DNA from: Sulfobacillus thermosulfidooxidans
Lineage (GTDB): Bacteria > Bacillota > Sulfobacillia > Sulfobacillales > Sulfobacillaceae
Length of the DNA: 64,000 bases
Assembly: GCF_001280565.1 (NCBI RefSeq)
Contig: NZ_LGRO01000001.1
Span: 3,131,504-3,195,503 of the forward strand
Reading direction: 5' to 3'
This document shows positions 34,785 through 45,919 of this stretch, piece after piece; position 1 is the first letter of the stretch; every line of letters starts with the position of its first letter. A model generated the notes under the pieces. That model was given only the letters and a program-made list of their open reading frames with translations, was not told the DNA's origin and made no database searches. The position numbers and the translations under genes were made by a program.

Positions 34785-35021
34785 CTGACGACGGGATCAG
34801 AGAAGAACGGCAAACGTCCATTAACTGCAGCCCGCGGTATCGGAGTCGCGATGGCGCTGTCGATTCAACTGGTCTTTTCCGTCATCATTGGAGTGCTTCT
34901 AGGGCAATGGCTTGATAGGGTGCTGCACACTGCGCCACTTTTTACAGTGCTGGGTGTCCTCTTAGGTATAGGAGCTGGTATGTATGGAGTTTACCACCTG
35001 GCTCGGGTTCTCCTAAAGTGA
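34785..35021 (+). CDS. AtpZ/AtpI-family ATP synthase accessory protein with apparent CTG start
   Basis: 78 residues if begun at CTG 34785. Two transmembrane helices with the family pattern RPLTAARGIGVAMALSIQL, GVLLGQWLDR and LFTVLGVLLGIGAG. The frame is closed by a TGA at 34782-34784 and has no ATG, GTG or TTG before an ATG inside the first helix, which would remove the conserved basic N-terminus. AGAAGAAGG lies just upstream. An alternative is a single-base frameshift from GTG 34781 in the other frame. AtpZ/AtpI proteins are small membrane partners of the Fo part, suggested to aid c-ring assembly or Mg2+ supply. Overlaps atpI by 4 bases. Confidence 0.65.
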   Translation: MTTGSEKNGKRPLTAARGIGVAMALSIQLVFSVIIGVLLGQWLDRVLHTAPLFTVLGVLLGIGAGMYGVYHLARVLLK

Positions 35022-35401
35022 ACGAATTTTCAGCGCTTTGGCGAAAATCGGCTGCAGCGTCTCTAAGCCTCGCTTTGGTATTCGTGCTCATTGGATTGCT
35101 AGTGGCTTCGGGAAGGATGGTGTTTTGGAGCATTGCGGCAGGGATTCTCCCCGGTGTTGTGGATGTCGTAGGTCTCGGTCTTCGGTTGCCACTGTGGGCG
35201 CGGCTTAATGGACGAGCTGCGGTGGCCAGCATTAATCTAAGGCTGCTGTCGAGACTGGTCCTCCTAGGGGTGTTTTTCTATGTGCTCCAGCATTATACGA
35301 GGTTAGACCTCAGATGGGCATTAGCGGGAATCTTTGTGCCTTACGCAATTTACTTAATTGGGGCGATTTTTAGCTCGCGGCACAAGGGGGTGAATGGATG
35401 A
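35018..35401 (+). CDS. atpI: ATP synthase subunit I
   Basis: 127 residues, four transmembrane helices in two pairs, first gene of the classical order I-a-c-b-delta-alpha-gamma-beta-epsilon. The family is poorly conserved; length, topology and position identify it. AtpI assists c-ring assembly. GTG start inside the stop of the upstream atpZ (GTGA), and its stop overlaps atpB by 4 bases. Confidence 0.78.
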   Translation: MNEFSALWRKSAAASLSLALVFVLIGLLVASGRMVFWSIAAGILPGVVDVVGLGLRLPLWARLNGRAAVASINLRLLSRLVLLGVFFYVLQHYTRLDLRWALAGIFVPYAIYLIGAIFSSRHKGVNG

Positions 35402-36090
35402 ATTTTTCATTGACAGCCTTTCAATGGCCGCCCTTTATCACGGGCCTTTTAGCCATGCTGGTCGTACTCGCTTTCGGCCTGCTTGCGGTGCGCAACGTGA
35501 GTACAGCGGTGCCATCAGGAGCGCAAAACCTTCTCGAAAGCGCATTAGAAACGTTTCAGGATTTGGTCGGGCAAATGGCACCAAAGGAACTGGCGCCGAA
35601 CTTAACATTACTTTCGTTAACCTTGTTTCTCCTGCTTGTCGTGGCAAACGTTCTGGGATTATTGCCGCTTCCTGGGATTGGAACACGCTGGATACACTCT
35701 CCCACAGCGTTTTTAAGTATGCCAGCCGGCTTGGCTATTGTGATTTTCCTGCTCATTCAATGGTCAGGTATTAAATATAAAGGACTTGGCGGTTTTCTCG
35801 TGGGCTGGTTTTGGAAGCCTATACCGGTGTTCGGCTTTATTGTCAATGCACTAGAACAGCTTGTGATGCCTGTCAGTTTGGCATTCCGGTTATTTGGCAA
35901 TATTTTGGCGGGAGAATTGGTGCTGCGTATGACCACGAACCTGCCGCATGATGCCGCCGGATGGCTTGTTGTGGTACTAGTTGGGACCCTGTGGCTGGTC
36001 TTTAGTTTAGTGATTTCCTTGATTCAGGCGTTGATTTTTACGATTCTCACCGTGGCTTATATGAGTATTCAAGCCAGTAGTGAGCATTGA
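35398..36090 (+). CDS. atpB: ATP synthase Fo subunit a
   Basis: 230 residues, about five transmembrane helices. The essential Arg of the proton path is in SLAFRLFGNILAGELVL, and the last helix has SLIQALIFTILTVAYM. Forms the stator half-channels against the c-ring. ATG overlaps the atpI stop (ATGA). Confidence 0.95.
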   Translation: MNFSLTAFQWPPFITGLLAMLVVLAFGLLAVRNVSTAVPSGAQNLLESALETFQDLVGQMAPKELAPNLTLLSLTLFLLLVVANVLGLLPLPGIGTRWIHSPTAFLSMPAGLAIVIFLLIQWSGIKYKGLGGFLVGWFWKPIPVFGFIVNALEQLVMPVSLAFRLFGNILAGELVLRMTTNLPHDAAGWLVVVLVGTLWLVFSLVISLIQALIFTILTVAYMSIQASSEH

Positions 36091-36095
36091 TGTGA

Positions 36096-36395
<300 letters not shown>

Positions 36396-36457
36396 AAAGA
36401 CTCGGAACCACTGAGTCCTCATTTGAGGGGATATGACAGGGAGAAGGGAGCGAAACC

Positions 36458-36952
36458 GTGTCTAGCACATCTCTAACCTTGGGCAACATGGTCGCCGGAG
36501 TTCTACAATGGGTTATTTTGTTGATTCTCTTGCGCCTGTATGTCTACAAGCCGCTTTTGGCCGCGATGCAAAAACGTCGGGATAACATCGCCAAACAAAT
36601 CAATGATGCCAACAGCTTGCGTGAAGAAGCGGAAAAACTTCATCAAGAACAAGAAGCCTTGTTGAAACAAGCGCGCGAAGATGCCAAGACCTTAATTGCA
36701 CAGGCGCGCCGCGAAGGCGAAGAAGAAGCCCGAAAAATCGTTGAACAGGCCCAGCGGGAAGCTCAATACCGTCAAAAGGCGGCACTCGAAGAAATTCAGC
36801 ATGAGCGAGACGAAGCCCTAAAGGCTATTCGTGCCCAAGTCGCTGATCTTGTGTTGATGGCTACTGGCAAACTGCTGGAACGCAATCTCAATGACAAAGA
36901 TCAAGAGCGTTATCTGGATCAAATTCTACAAGATGCGGGGCAATTACAATGA
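36458..36952 (+). CDS. atpF: ATP synthase Fo subunit b
   Basis: 164 residues, GTG start. One N-terminal transmembrane helix (VAGVLQWVILLILLRLYVYKP) followed by a long charged coiled-coil (EEAEKLHQEQEALLKQARED and on), the peripheral stator stalk. 4-base overlap with atpH. Confidence 0.95.
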   Translation: MSSTSLTLGNMVAGVLQWVILLILLRLYVYKPLLAAMQKRRDNIAKQINDANSLREEAEKLHQEQEALLKQAREDAKTLIAQARREGEEEARKIVEQAQREAQYRQKAALEEIQHERDEALKAIRAQVADLVLMATGKLLERNLNDKDQERYLDQILQDAGQLQ

Positions 36953-37512
36953 CCGATCAACGTGCCGTCAAACCCTATGCCAGAGCGTTATTTGAGCTCG
37001 CCCGGGACAATCAATTGGTTGAGCAGATCCAGCATGACTTGGATTTCGTGATTCAAACGATTGAAGGCTCAAAGGATTTGCAAGGGTTCTTGTATCATCC
37101 CCAAGTGTCTCATGAAGCCAAACGGGAAACGCTGAAACGGATTTTTGCGGATAATGTCCACCCATTGGTTCTGCAATTTCTCCAATTGGTCATGGACAAG
37201 GGACGCGAGCATCTTTTGGCGGGAATTTGTGACGAATTTAACAAACTCGTAGAAATCGATCACGGCATTGTGGAAGCGCACGTAGAAAGCGCCATCCCAC
37301 TCACCCCCGAACAACAAGCCCAATTTGCAGAGCGTCTTGGGCACACTATGGGTAAAAAGATCAAGGTCATTGCCCATGTGAATCCGGCATTAATTGGCGG
37401 TGCGGTGATCCGTGTTGGTGACCGGGTGTTGGATGGCAGTGTTCTAAGGCGTATGGAAATCTTGGGAGAGCGCCTGCGAGGAAACGGAGGAGGGGTAGTC
37501 CTTGAGCATTAA
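36949..37512 (+). CDS. atpH: ATP synthase F1 subunit delta
   Basis: 187 residues. Begins [17 protein letters not shown], and the C-terminal part has [21 protein letters not shown], the standard delta/OSCP signature. Links the b stalk to the alpha subunits. Its last 11 bases overlap atpA. Confidence 0.95.
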   Translation: MTDQRAVKPYARALFELARDNQLVEQIQHDLDFVIQTIEGSKDLQGFLYHPQVSHEAKRETLKRIFADNVHPLVLQFLQLVMDKGREHLLAGICDEFNKLVEIDHGIVEAHVESAIPLTPEQQAQFAERLGHTMGKKIKVIAHVNPALIGGAVIRVGDRVLDGSVLRRMEILGERLRGNGGGVVLEH

Positions 37513-39010
37513 GCCTGAGGAAATCAGCGCGATTTTAAAAGAAGAGATTCAAAAATATGATGTGCAAACAGAGTTGTCCGAATCCGGCGTCGTTCTCACT
37601 GTGGGTGACGGGATCGCCAGAATTTATGGTTTAGCCAATTGTATGGCGGGTGAGATGCTGGAATTCGACAATGGCGTCTTTGGTATGGCATTGAACCTGG
37701 AAGAAGACAATGTCGGTTGTGTGGTCCTGGGCAGTGATGTCGGCATTACCGAAGGTATGCGGGTGAAACGCACCGGCAAAATGGTGGAAGTTCCCGCGGG
37801 GGAAGCGCTCATTGGGCGTGTCGTCAATGCCTTGGGGGAACCCATCGATGGTAAGGGACCCATTGAGACAAACATCCGCCGACCTGTTGAATATCCGGCT
37901 CCAGGCATCATTATGCGTGAACCGGTTAACCGCCCGTTACAAACGGGTATTAAAGCCATCGACGCTATGATTCCCATTGGCCGGGGTCAGCGTGAGCTCA
38001 TTATCGGTGACAGGCAAACGGGAAAGACGGCTATTGCCATTGACACGATTTTGAATCAAAAAGGTCAAAATGTGATTTGTGTTTATGTCGGTATTGGACA
38101 AAAAGAGTCGACGATTGCGGGTTTAGTGCGGAACTTAGAAGAACGCGGCGCCATGGAATACACCATCGTCCTCTCTGCGTCAGCAGCTGAAGCGGCTCCC
38201 CTTCAATATCTGGCTCCCTATGCTGGGTGTGCAATGGCGGAGGAATTTCGTGATAACGGCAAGGATGTCTTGATTGTTTATGACGACTTGTCCAAGCACG
38301 CGGTGGCATACCGTGCCATGTCCTTGTTACTCCGACGTCCACCCGGTCGTGAAGCGTATCCCGGAGATGTATTTTACCTTCACTCCCGCCTTTTGGAGCG
38401 TGCGGCCAACCTCAACAAAGAATACGGGGGTGGCAGTTTGACCGCTCTCCCCATTATTGAAACGTTGGCTGGTGACATTTCCGCGTATATTCCCACTAAC
38501 GTCATTTCCATCACCGACGGTCAGATTTTCCTCGAAAGCGATTTGTTCTTCTCGGGCGTCAGGCCTGCGGTTAACGTGGGATCTTCGGTGTCCCGGGTAG
38601 GATCAGCGGCTCAAATCAAGGCGATGAAGCAAGTTGCCGGGACGATGCGTCTTGACCTTGCACAGTACCGAGAATTAGCGGCGTTCGCCCAGTTCGGATC
38701 TGATTTGGATAAAGCCACGCAAGCTCGTATCGCCCGTGGTAACCGGACGGTTGAAATTTTGAAGCAACCCCAATATTCACCTATGCCTGTTGAGGAACAA
38801 GTCGTATCCATTTTCGCAGTAACCCGAGGATTCCTCGACGATATTCCCGTCGAACAAGTTCGAACCTTTGAAGCGGGATTGCACCGGTTTTTGCACGAGA
38901 AACACGAAAACATTTACGAGGCGCTCCGCAAAGACAAAGCATTTAGTGACGAAACCATCAAGCTTTTGACGAACGCCATAGAGGAATATAAGAAAACGGC
39001 GGTGTTATAA
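37502..39010 (+). CDS. atpA: ATP synthase F1 subunit alpha
   Basis: 502 residues, TTG start at 37502 with GGAGGAGG upstream inside atpH. P-loop [14 protein letters not shown] begins at residue 169, nucleotide-binding but non-catalytic; the alpha signature [20 protein letters not shown] follows near 345. N-terminal crown [18 protein letters not shown] is typical. Confidence 0.97.
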   Translation: MSIKPEEISAILKEEIQKYDVQTELSESGVVLTVGDGIARIYGLANCMAGEMLEFDNGVFGMALNLEEDNVGCVVLGSDVGITEGMRVKRTGKMVEVPAGEALIGRVVNALGEPIDGKGPIETNIRRPVEYPAPGIIMREPVNRPLQTGIKAIDAMIPIGRGQRELIIGDRQTGKTAIAIDTILNQKGQNVICVYVGIGQKESTIAGLVRNLEERGAMEYTIVLSASAAEAAPLQYLAPYAGCAMAEEFRDNGKDVLIVYDDLSKHAVAYRAMSLLLRRPPGREAYPGDVFYLHSRLLERAANLNKEYGGGSLTALPIIETLAGDISAYIPTNVISITDGQIFLESDLFFSGVRPAVNVGSSVSRVGSAAQIKAMKQVAGTMRLDLAQYRELAAFAQFGSDLDKATQARIARGNRTVEILKQPQYSPMPVEEQVVSIFAVTRGFLDDIPVEQVRTFEAGLHRFLHEKHENIYEALRKDKAFSDETIKLLTNAIEEYKKTAVL

Positions 39011-41304
<2,294 letters not shown>

Positions 41305-41319
41305 GGTTGGGGGGATAGT

Positions 41320-41742
41320 ATGGCAACCACCTATCAGTTGAAGATTGTGACCCCGGAACGGACGCTCTTCGAAGGACCGGTAACGTATATCATTGTCCGC
41401 TCCACTGAAGGGGAAATCGGGATTTTGGCGCATCACATGCAACTCATTACGCCCTTGGTTCCCCACATCATTACGGTATATCCGGAAAATGGCAAAACCG
41501 AGCAATTTACGATTGGTGGGGGTTTCCTGGAAGTCGGGGATACCACCACTGTGGTCTTGGCCGATTCAGCTGAGCGCGCTTCGGAAATCGATGTGGCCCG
41601 TGCAGAAAAGGCTCGCCAGCGCGCCTTGGAGACGATCGGCAAAGCTGAACCCAATATCGATTTGATTCGGGCGAAACGCGCATTGGCCCGTGCGGAAAAT
41701 CGGCTTAAGCTAGCCGGTCATCCTACGGCCATGACGCACTAG
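41320..41742 (+). CDS. atpC: ATP synthase F1 subunit epsilon
   Basis: 140 residues. N-terminal beta-sandwich with VTPERTLFEGPVTYI and EGEIGILAHHMQLITPL, C-terminal helical hairpin (RAEKARQRALE, AKRALARAENRLKLAG). Couples the rotor and can inhibit ATP hydrolysis. Last gene of the operon, ahead of a strong terminator. Confidence 0.95.
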   Translation: MATTYQLKIVTPERTLFEGPVTYIIVRSTEGEIGILAHHMQLITPLVPHIITVYPENGKTEQFTIGGGFLEVGDTTTVVLADSAERASEIDVARAEKARQRALETIGKAEPNIDLIRAKRALARAENRLKLAGHPTAMTH

Positions 41743-41790
41743 CCTATCTGTAGGCTTCACTCAAGTCCCGTACTTTTCATCTTCTAAAAC

Positions 41791-41824
41791 AAGCCCTTGT
41801 CGTTAATCGGCAAGGGCTTTTTTG
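41791..41824 (+). terminator. Terminator of the ATP synthase operon
   Basis: AAGCCCTTG ... CAAGGGCTT stem of 9 bp with an 11-base loop and a run of T. Confidence 0.9.
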
Positions 41825-41892
41825 GTTCGATGTATGAAAAAAAGCGTTTGGTGGAACAATCTGGTAGAGATTCGTTGCCAGGGGGGTTAAAA

Positions 41893-42609
41893 GTGAAAAA
41901 CGGGATACGTAATGGATTGTGGATTGCTGGGATTGGATTTGTGTTGTGGATGGGAGCGAGTGTTAGGGCGGCCGCATTGTCCCCGGTCATGACGGCTTTT
42001 CAAGCTACCAAAGCCCATCCCCAAGGATTTAGCATTAACGGTTGGGTCCAATTGCCACGGTCGCAAAGTCAACAAAATCTTGTCGATATCGTTCGTCACT
42101 TATCCGATCAAACGCACATACGGGGAACCGTGCAGTTCGAACAAGGCACGGGATATCAAAAGGCATCAATCAGGCAGCATGTTGCGGGATTCTCCAGCGA
42201 ACTCATCGCCGAACGTCTATCCTCTGGAGCCACATACGTGGTCGTTGACCGGGTAGGGAGTCAAGGCTTTGAAGGATTAAATGAAAGCCTTGGTTTGGTC
42301 CGTCACGTCTTATCGCGTTATGGGCCCTTACATCTGGCGTTTACGCTTCAAGGCACCTTACCCGAGAACTTGTCCCAGGCTCAAGAGAACCAGGTCATTA
42401 ACCAGGCGTTTCAGGCCATTGGTGCTAAGAAAGTAAATGGAATCGAAACGCCTCAGTATGTTTCGGTGGCGGGGGATAGCGGATTCATTGCCCAGCATGA
42501 CAGCTTACAAGGTCATCCCGTTAATATTCAAGTGGCCTTGAATTACAACACATACTGGCACGCCGAACAAGTAGATGTAGGGACGCCTCTAGTTACCGTC
42601 ACTTACTAA
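41893..42609 (+). CDS. YwmB-like exported protein (DUF1779/TATA-box-binding-like)
   Basis: 238 residues from GTG 41893, after GGGGGG at 41881-41886; the frame opening at 41797 lies in the terminator. N-terminal signal peptide (KNGIRNGLWIAGIGFVLWMG, then Ala-rich). The remainder is alpha/beta with few strong motifs, but position right after atpC, upstream of spoIIQ-spoIIID, and size match ywmB, whose product has a duplicated TATA-binding-protein-like fold of unknown role. Assignment is mostly by synteny. Confidence 0.6.
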   Translation: MKNGIRNGLWIAGIGFVLWMGASVRAAALSPVMTAFQATKAHPQGFSINGWVQLPRSQSQQNLVDIVRHLSDQTHIRGTVQFEQGTGYQKASIRQHVAGFSSELIAERLSSGATYVVVDRVGSQGFEGLNESLGLVRHVLSRYGPLHLAFTLQGTLPENLSQAQENQVINQAFQAIGAKKVNGIETPQYVSVAGDSGFIAQHDSLQGHPVNIQVALNYNTYWHAEQVDVGTPLVTVTY

Positions 42610-42701
42610 CCGGGTTTGAATTGGGAGTTCCTGGGCACACTGGAATTAAGAGGATATGAATCCTCGGTTGCCAAGTGCATAAAGAGTGGAGGAACAAACG
42701 A

Positions 42702-43289
42702 ATGGCGAATCGTCGTCTCACCCTGGTCGGTATTATTGGCGGCGTTGCAGTGTTGGGTGGCGGTCTTTTAACATTGGCTTTGACACACCGGTCTGCCCAT
42801 CCTGTTACCGTGCCAGTAGCGCACTCACCCTCTTCTACGGCCAAAAATCATGGGGCCCAGCTTAAATCGCAAGCCAGTAGCACGGCAGCGCCTTTAATGA
42901 TGCCGGTCAATGGGGCTATATCGAATCCTTTTGGGTGGCAATATTCGGGCGCGTTAAATGAATGGTATTACAACCCCGGTATCACGATTTCGGCCAAGGC
43001 AGGAACGCCGGTTCACGCCGCTTGGGGCGGAGTGGTCACCCAGGTCGAAAATGTGAACCATCAAGGGTTGTCGGTCACTATCAAGGATGGCGACCAATAT
43101 GAGACGGTCTACGGTCATCTTGGTAGTGCGAACGTCAAAGCGGGCGAAATGGTGAAACAAGGACAGATTATTGGGACGGTAGGAGGCAGTAGTATTTATA
43201 GCCATCAACCGGGATCCCATTTAGACTTTGATGTGTATCACGGATCAATGGCAACCAATCCGGAAGGATATCTCCATCCTTCATCCTGA
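42702..43289 (+). CDS. SpoIIQ-like M23/LytM-domain protein
   Basis: 195 residues from ATG 42702 (GGAGG 8 bases upstream). One N-terminal transmembrane helix (about 6-28), a Ser/Ala-rich linker, then a LytM fold with GAISNPFGW, AKAGTPVHAAWGGVV, YGHLG and GSHLDFDVY. The zinc ligands are degenerate: the usual His-x-Gly-x-Asp is NPGIT and the HxH is HLD, so it is probably not an active endopeptidase, as for Bacillus SpoIIQ, which bridges forespore and mother cell through SpoIIIAH. Neighbour spoIIID supports this. murAA and spoIID, present here in B. subtilis, are missing. Confidence 0.75.
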   Translation: MANRRLTLVGIIGGVAVLGGGLLTLALTHRSAHPVTVPVAHSPSSTAKNHGAQLKSQASSTAAPLMMPVNGAISNPFGWQYSGALNEWYYNPGITISAKAGTPVHAAWGGVVTQVENVNHQGLSVTIKDGDQYETVYGHLGSANVKAGEMVKQGQIIGTVGGSSIYSHQPGSHLDFDVYHGSMATNPEGYLHPSS

Positions 43290-43299
43290 CCATCCCATG

Positions 43300-43341
43300 A
43301 AATGCCAGAGCAGGAATCTTTGCTCTGGCATTTATTTTTTT
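43300..43341 (+). terminator. Terminator after the spoIIQ-like gene
   Basis: AAATGCCAGAGCA / TGCTCTGGCATTT 13-bp stem followed by ATTTTTTTT. Confidence 0.9.
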
Positions 43342-43389
43342 TGCGGCCATATACTCTACCAAGTTCGGGGGGAGAAAGGGGCCGGAAAT

Positions 43390-43647
43390 GTGAAGGATCA
43401 TATCTGGCAACGTGTTGTGGACATCGGAAACTACATTTTAAACAACGGGGCAACCGTGCGAGATACAGCCAGAGTATTTGGCGTCTCGAAAAGTACTGTC
43501 CACAAAGACGTCACCGAACGATTGCCAAAAGTTAACCAAAAATTGGCCAATGAAGTCAAAAAAGTCTTAGAATTCAACAAAGCCGAGCGTCATCTTCGCG
43601 GTGGGGAAGCTACTCGCCAAAAATTCCTCACGAATCGTCCGGGATAA
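43390..43647 (+). CDS. spoIIID: Sporulation transcription factor SpoIIID
   Basis: 85 residues from GTG 43390 (GGGGAGAAAGGGG upstream). Helix-turn-helix GATVRDTARVFGVSKSTVHKD followed by the basic C-terminal helix typical of SpoIIID (RLPKVNQKLANEVKKVLE, RGGEATRQKF). In spore formers it adjusts mother-cell gene expression between sigma-E and sigma-K. Its presence is the clearest sign of endospore formation in this window. Confidence 0.94.
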   Translation: MKDHIWQRVVDIGNYILNNGATVRDTARVFGVSKSTVHKDVTERLPKVNQKLANEVKKVLEFNKAERHLRGGEATRQKFLTNRPG

Positions 43648-43667
43648 CATGATATCCAGGACTGAGA

Positions 43668-43693
43668 GCCGGGGGACCTATTGCGCCCCCGGC
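43668..43693. other. GC-rich hairpin after spoIIID
   Basis: GCCGGGGG ... CCCCCGGC, 8-bp stem with a 10-base loop and no T run. Could be a Rho-dependent or imperfect terminator or a small structured RNA. Confidence 0.45.
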
Positions 43694-43833
43694 GAGAACT
43701 CGTGATTTCACCTCTATGGACTTAAAATCCCCATGCGTGTAACCCACGGTATTCTCCCCATGACGTGAGTGGGATAGGCTTTAGCGATAGCGCACATGCT
43801 ACCTAAAGAGCAGACCTTTTGGTATTTTTCTAG

Positions 43834-43862
43834 TTGACACAAAGAAAGTCAGACTATATACT
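43834..43862 (+). promoter_or_regulatory. Sigma-A promoter of metK
   Basis: TTGACA (43834-43839), 17-bp spacer, TATACT (43857-43862), about 22 bases before the S-box aptamer. Confidence 0.85.
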
Positions 43863-43883
43863 CGGAAAGACAATTAATCATTA

Positions 43884-43992
43884 TGCTCTTATCGAGAGCG
43901 GCGGAGGGACAGGCCCGATGAAGCCCGGCAACCGGCAAATTATTGCCACGGTGCCAATCCCGACCCCTTTTTTGGGGACGGATGAGAGATGC
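43884..43992 (+). ncRNA. SAM-I (S-box) riboswitch aptamer
   Basis: The conserved S-box core is present in order: CTCTTATCGAGAG (P1/kink-turn side), GGCGGAGGGAC, GGCCCGATGAAGCCCGGCAACC, GGTGCCAATCC and the closing GATGAGAG. Binding of SAM is expected to favour the downstream terminator at 44000-44026 and shut off metK. Confidence 0.95.
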
Positions 43993-43999
43993 AGCCGAA

Positions 44000-44026
44000 C
44001 CTCTTCTCTCTGAAGGGGATTTTTTG
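44000..44026 (+). terminator. Riboswitch-controlled terminator before metK
   Basis: CCTCTTC-TCTCT-GAAGGGG 7-bp stem (one G-U) followed by ATTTTTT, directly after the aptamer: the expression platform. Confidence 0.85.
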
Positions 44027-44057
44027 TGTATAAGGGCATGAAGAAGGAGGCACGTAA

Positions 44058-45257
44058 TTGGGGCGCAATTTTCTTTTTACGTCGGAATCGGTCACCGAAG
44101 GGCATCCCGATAAAATTGCTGATCAGATCTCCGATGCTATTTTAGATAACATTCTCGCGGAAGACCCAGTGGCGCGTGTTGCCGCGGAAACGGTCGTTAC
44201 CACGGGAATGGCTCTCGTGGTTGGAGAGATTTCCACAACCACGTATGTCGATATTCCGCGGACGGTGCGAGAAACGATCCGCGCCATTGGTTATACGCGC
44301 GCCAAAATGGGTTTCGACGCGGATACGGTTTCGGTGTTGACCTCTATTGACGAACAATCTCCCGATATTGCCATGGGCGTCAACCAGGCTTTGGAAATCC
44401 GCGAAGGCTCAGATGATGCGCGTGCATTAATCGGCGCAGGGGATCAAGGCATGGTCTTTGGATTCGCGTGTAATGAAACCCCTGAGTTAATGCCACTACC
44501 GATTTCTCTTGCCCACCGTTTGTCATACCGTCTAGCGGAAGTGCGAAAATCTGAACGCGTGCCGTTTTTGTGGCCGGATGGCAAAACCCAGGTGACGGTA
44601 CGCTACGAAAACGATAAACCTGTTGGCATTGATACCGTTTTGATTTCCACCCAGCATCAAAGTTCAGTGAGTTTACAAACGGTTACGGAAGCCGTTATCG
44701 AAGAAGTGGTCAAACCCGTGGTTGCTCCCGATTGGGACTTATCGCACACGCGGATTTTAATCAATCCCACCGGTCGCTTTGTGATTGGCGGACCGCATGG
44801 TGATTCCGGACTGACCGGCAGAAAAATTATTGTTGATACCTATGGAGGCTATGCCCGCCATGGGGGCGGGGCCTTTTCCGGCAAAGATCCGACTAAAGTG
44901 GACCGTTCTGCATCGTATGCGGCCCGTTGGGTGGCAAAAAATTTGGTAGCTGCCCAGTTAGCTGATAAAGCGGAAATTCAAATCGCTTATGCTATTGGAG
45001 TGGCTCAGCCCATTTCCGTGATGGTGGATACTTTTGGTACAGGACGTTTACCCGATGATGTCTTAGCGGATATTGTCCGTCAGGTCTTTGACTTGCGCCC
45101 CTTAGGAATTATTGAAGATTTGGATCTGCGGCGTCCTATCTATTTGCAAACGGCCGCATACGGCCACTTTGGTCGTACCGATGTCGCATTGCCATGGGAA
45201 CAAGTTAACCGCGTTGATGCGTTGTTAGCCAAAGCCCAGGTCAATCCTAGACGGTAA
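44058..45257 (+). CDS. metK: S-adenosylmethionine synthetase
   Basis: 399 residues, TTG start at 44058 with AAGAAGGAGG 7 bases upstream. All MetK signatures: [32 protein letters not shown], and the P-loop-like [16 protein letters not shown]. Makes SAM from methionine and ATP. Regulated by the S-box riboswitch in its leader. Confidence 0.97.
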   Translation: MGRNFLFTSESVTEGHPDKIADQISDAILDNILAEDPVARVAAETVVTTGMALVVGEISTTTYVDIPRTVRETIRAIGYTRAKMGFDADTVSVLTSIDEQSPDIAMGVNQALEIREGSDDARALIGAGDQGMVFGFACNETPELMPLPISLAHRLSYRLAEVRKSERVPFLWPDGKTQVTVRYENDKPVGIDTVLISTQHQSSVSLQTVTEAVIEEVVKPVVAPDWDLSHTRILINPTGRFVIGGPHGDSGLTGRKIIVDTYGGYARHGGGAFSGKDPTKVDRSASYAARWVAKNLVAAQLADKAEIQIAYAIGVAQPISVMVDTFGTGRLPDDVLADIVRQVFDLRPLGIIEDLDLRRPIYLQTAAYGHFGRTDVALPWEQVNRVDALLAKAQVNPRR

Positions 45258-45321
45258 GCATGGGCATGATTTCCACAGACTGCTCGTATAATGGGACAGA
45301 ATGTGGAAAGGAGAATGTCCT

Positions 45322-45783
45322 GTGACCTGGTGGGGAGCTCTTGGTTTAGCACTATCGCTTTACGGTGCAGTGGTGGCATTAGAGTGGGTATATTCGCGAA
45401 TTTTGCCATGGCCTGGACTTGTGCCGGCTGCGATCACGGTAGTGTTGTATGTGCGCGATCAAGAGAATATTTTGGAACGTGCGGTATCCGATTTGAGTGA
45501 AGTCTGGGAAGATGCTGCTTGGCAACGTTGGGACATGGAAATTCTTATTGTGGATGGGGGATCGAGCGATCAAACCTTGGCAATCGCCAAGCGGCTTGAA
45601 CGCCGATTCCCTTTTATTATCGTAACACCTTCTCGTCTTGATAAAGGACAAGTATTAGATATGTGCCGCCATGATGTGATTATATGGATCGATTTAACTC
45701 ACATGAACCCGTATGTGCCTCTTGCCACCTTAAAATCACTGTTACGGCATAGTGAGCCCGTGATGATTCGCTCAATAGGCTAA
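45322..45783 (+). CDS. Short GT2-like glycosyltransferase domain protein with N-terminal membrane anchor
   Basis: 153 residues from GTG 45322 (AAAGGAG upstream). One N-terminal hydrophobic segment (LGLALSLYGAVVALEWVY), then VVLYVRDQENILERAV and ILIVDGGSSDQTLAIAKRL, the nucleotide-binding half of a GT-A family 2 fold. It ends before the region that would hold the catalytic base, so it is either a truncated gene or a non-catalytic domain. Similar short proteins occur near metK in some Firmicutes as far as can be recalled, but no function is known. Confidence 0.6.
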   Translation: MTWWGALGLALSLYGAVVALEWVYSRILPWPGLVPAAITVVLYVRDQENILERAVSDLSEVWEDAAWQRWDMEILIVDGGSSDQTLAIAKRLERRFPFIIVTPSRLDKGQVLDMCRHDVIIWIDLTHMNPYVPLATLKSLLRHSEPVMIRSIG

Positions 45784-45919
45784 TGATGCTTTTTCTTGGC
45801 TGCGATATTATCAGTGAATGGAGATGATTTGCAGGAATCTGGTGATATTTCACGAATATATAGCCAAATAATTTTGCCATAAACAGCACTGTTCGTTTGA
45901 AATAAGAAAGGAACTCTGC

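Noticed and set aside
34522..34821. 99-residue minus-strand frame over the ATP synthase promoter and leader, with a somewhat protein-like C-terminal part
   Set aside because: No ribosome site, ends inside a good sigma-A promoter and overlaps atpZ; most likely a chance frame, though a homology search would settle it.
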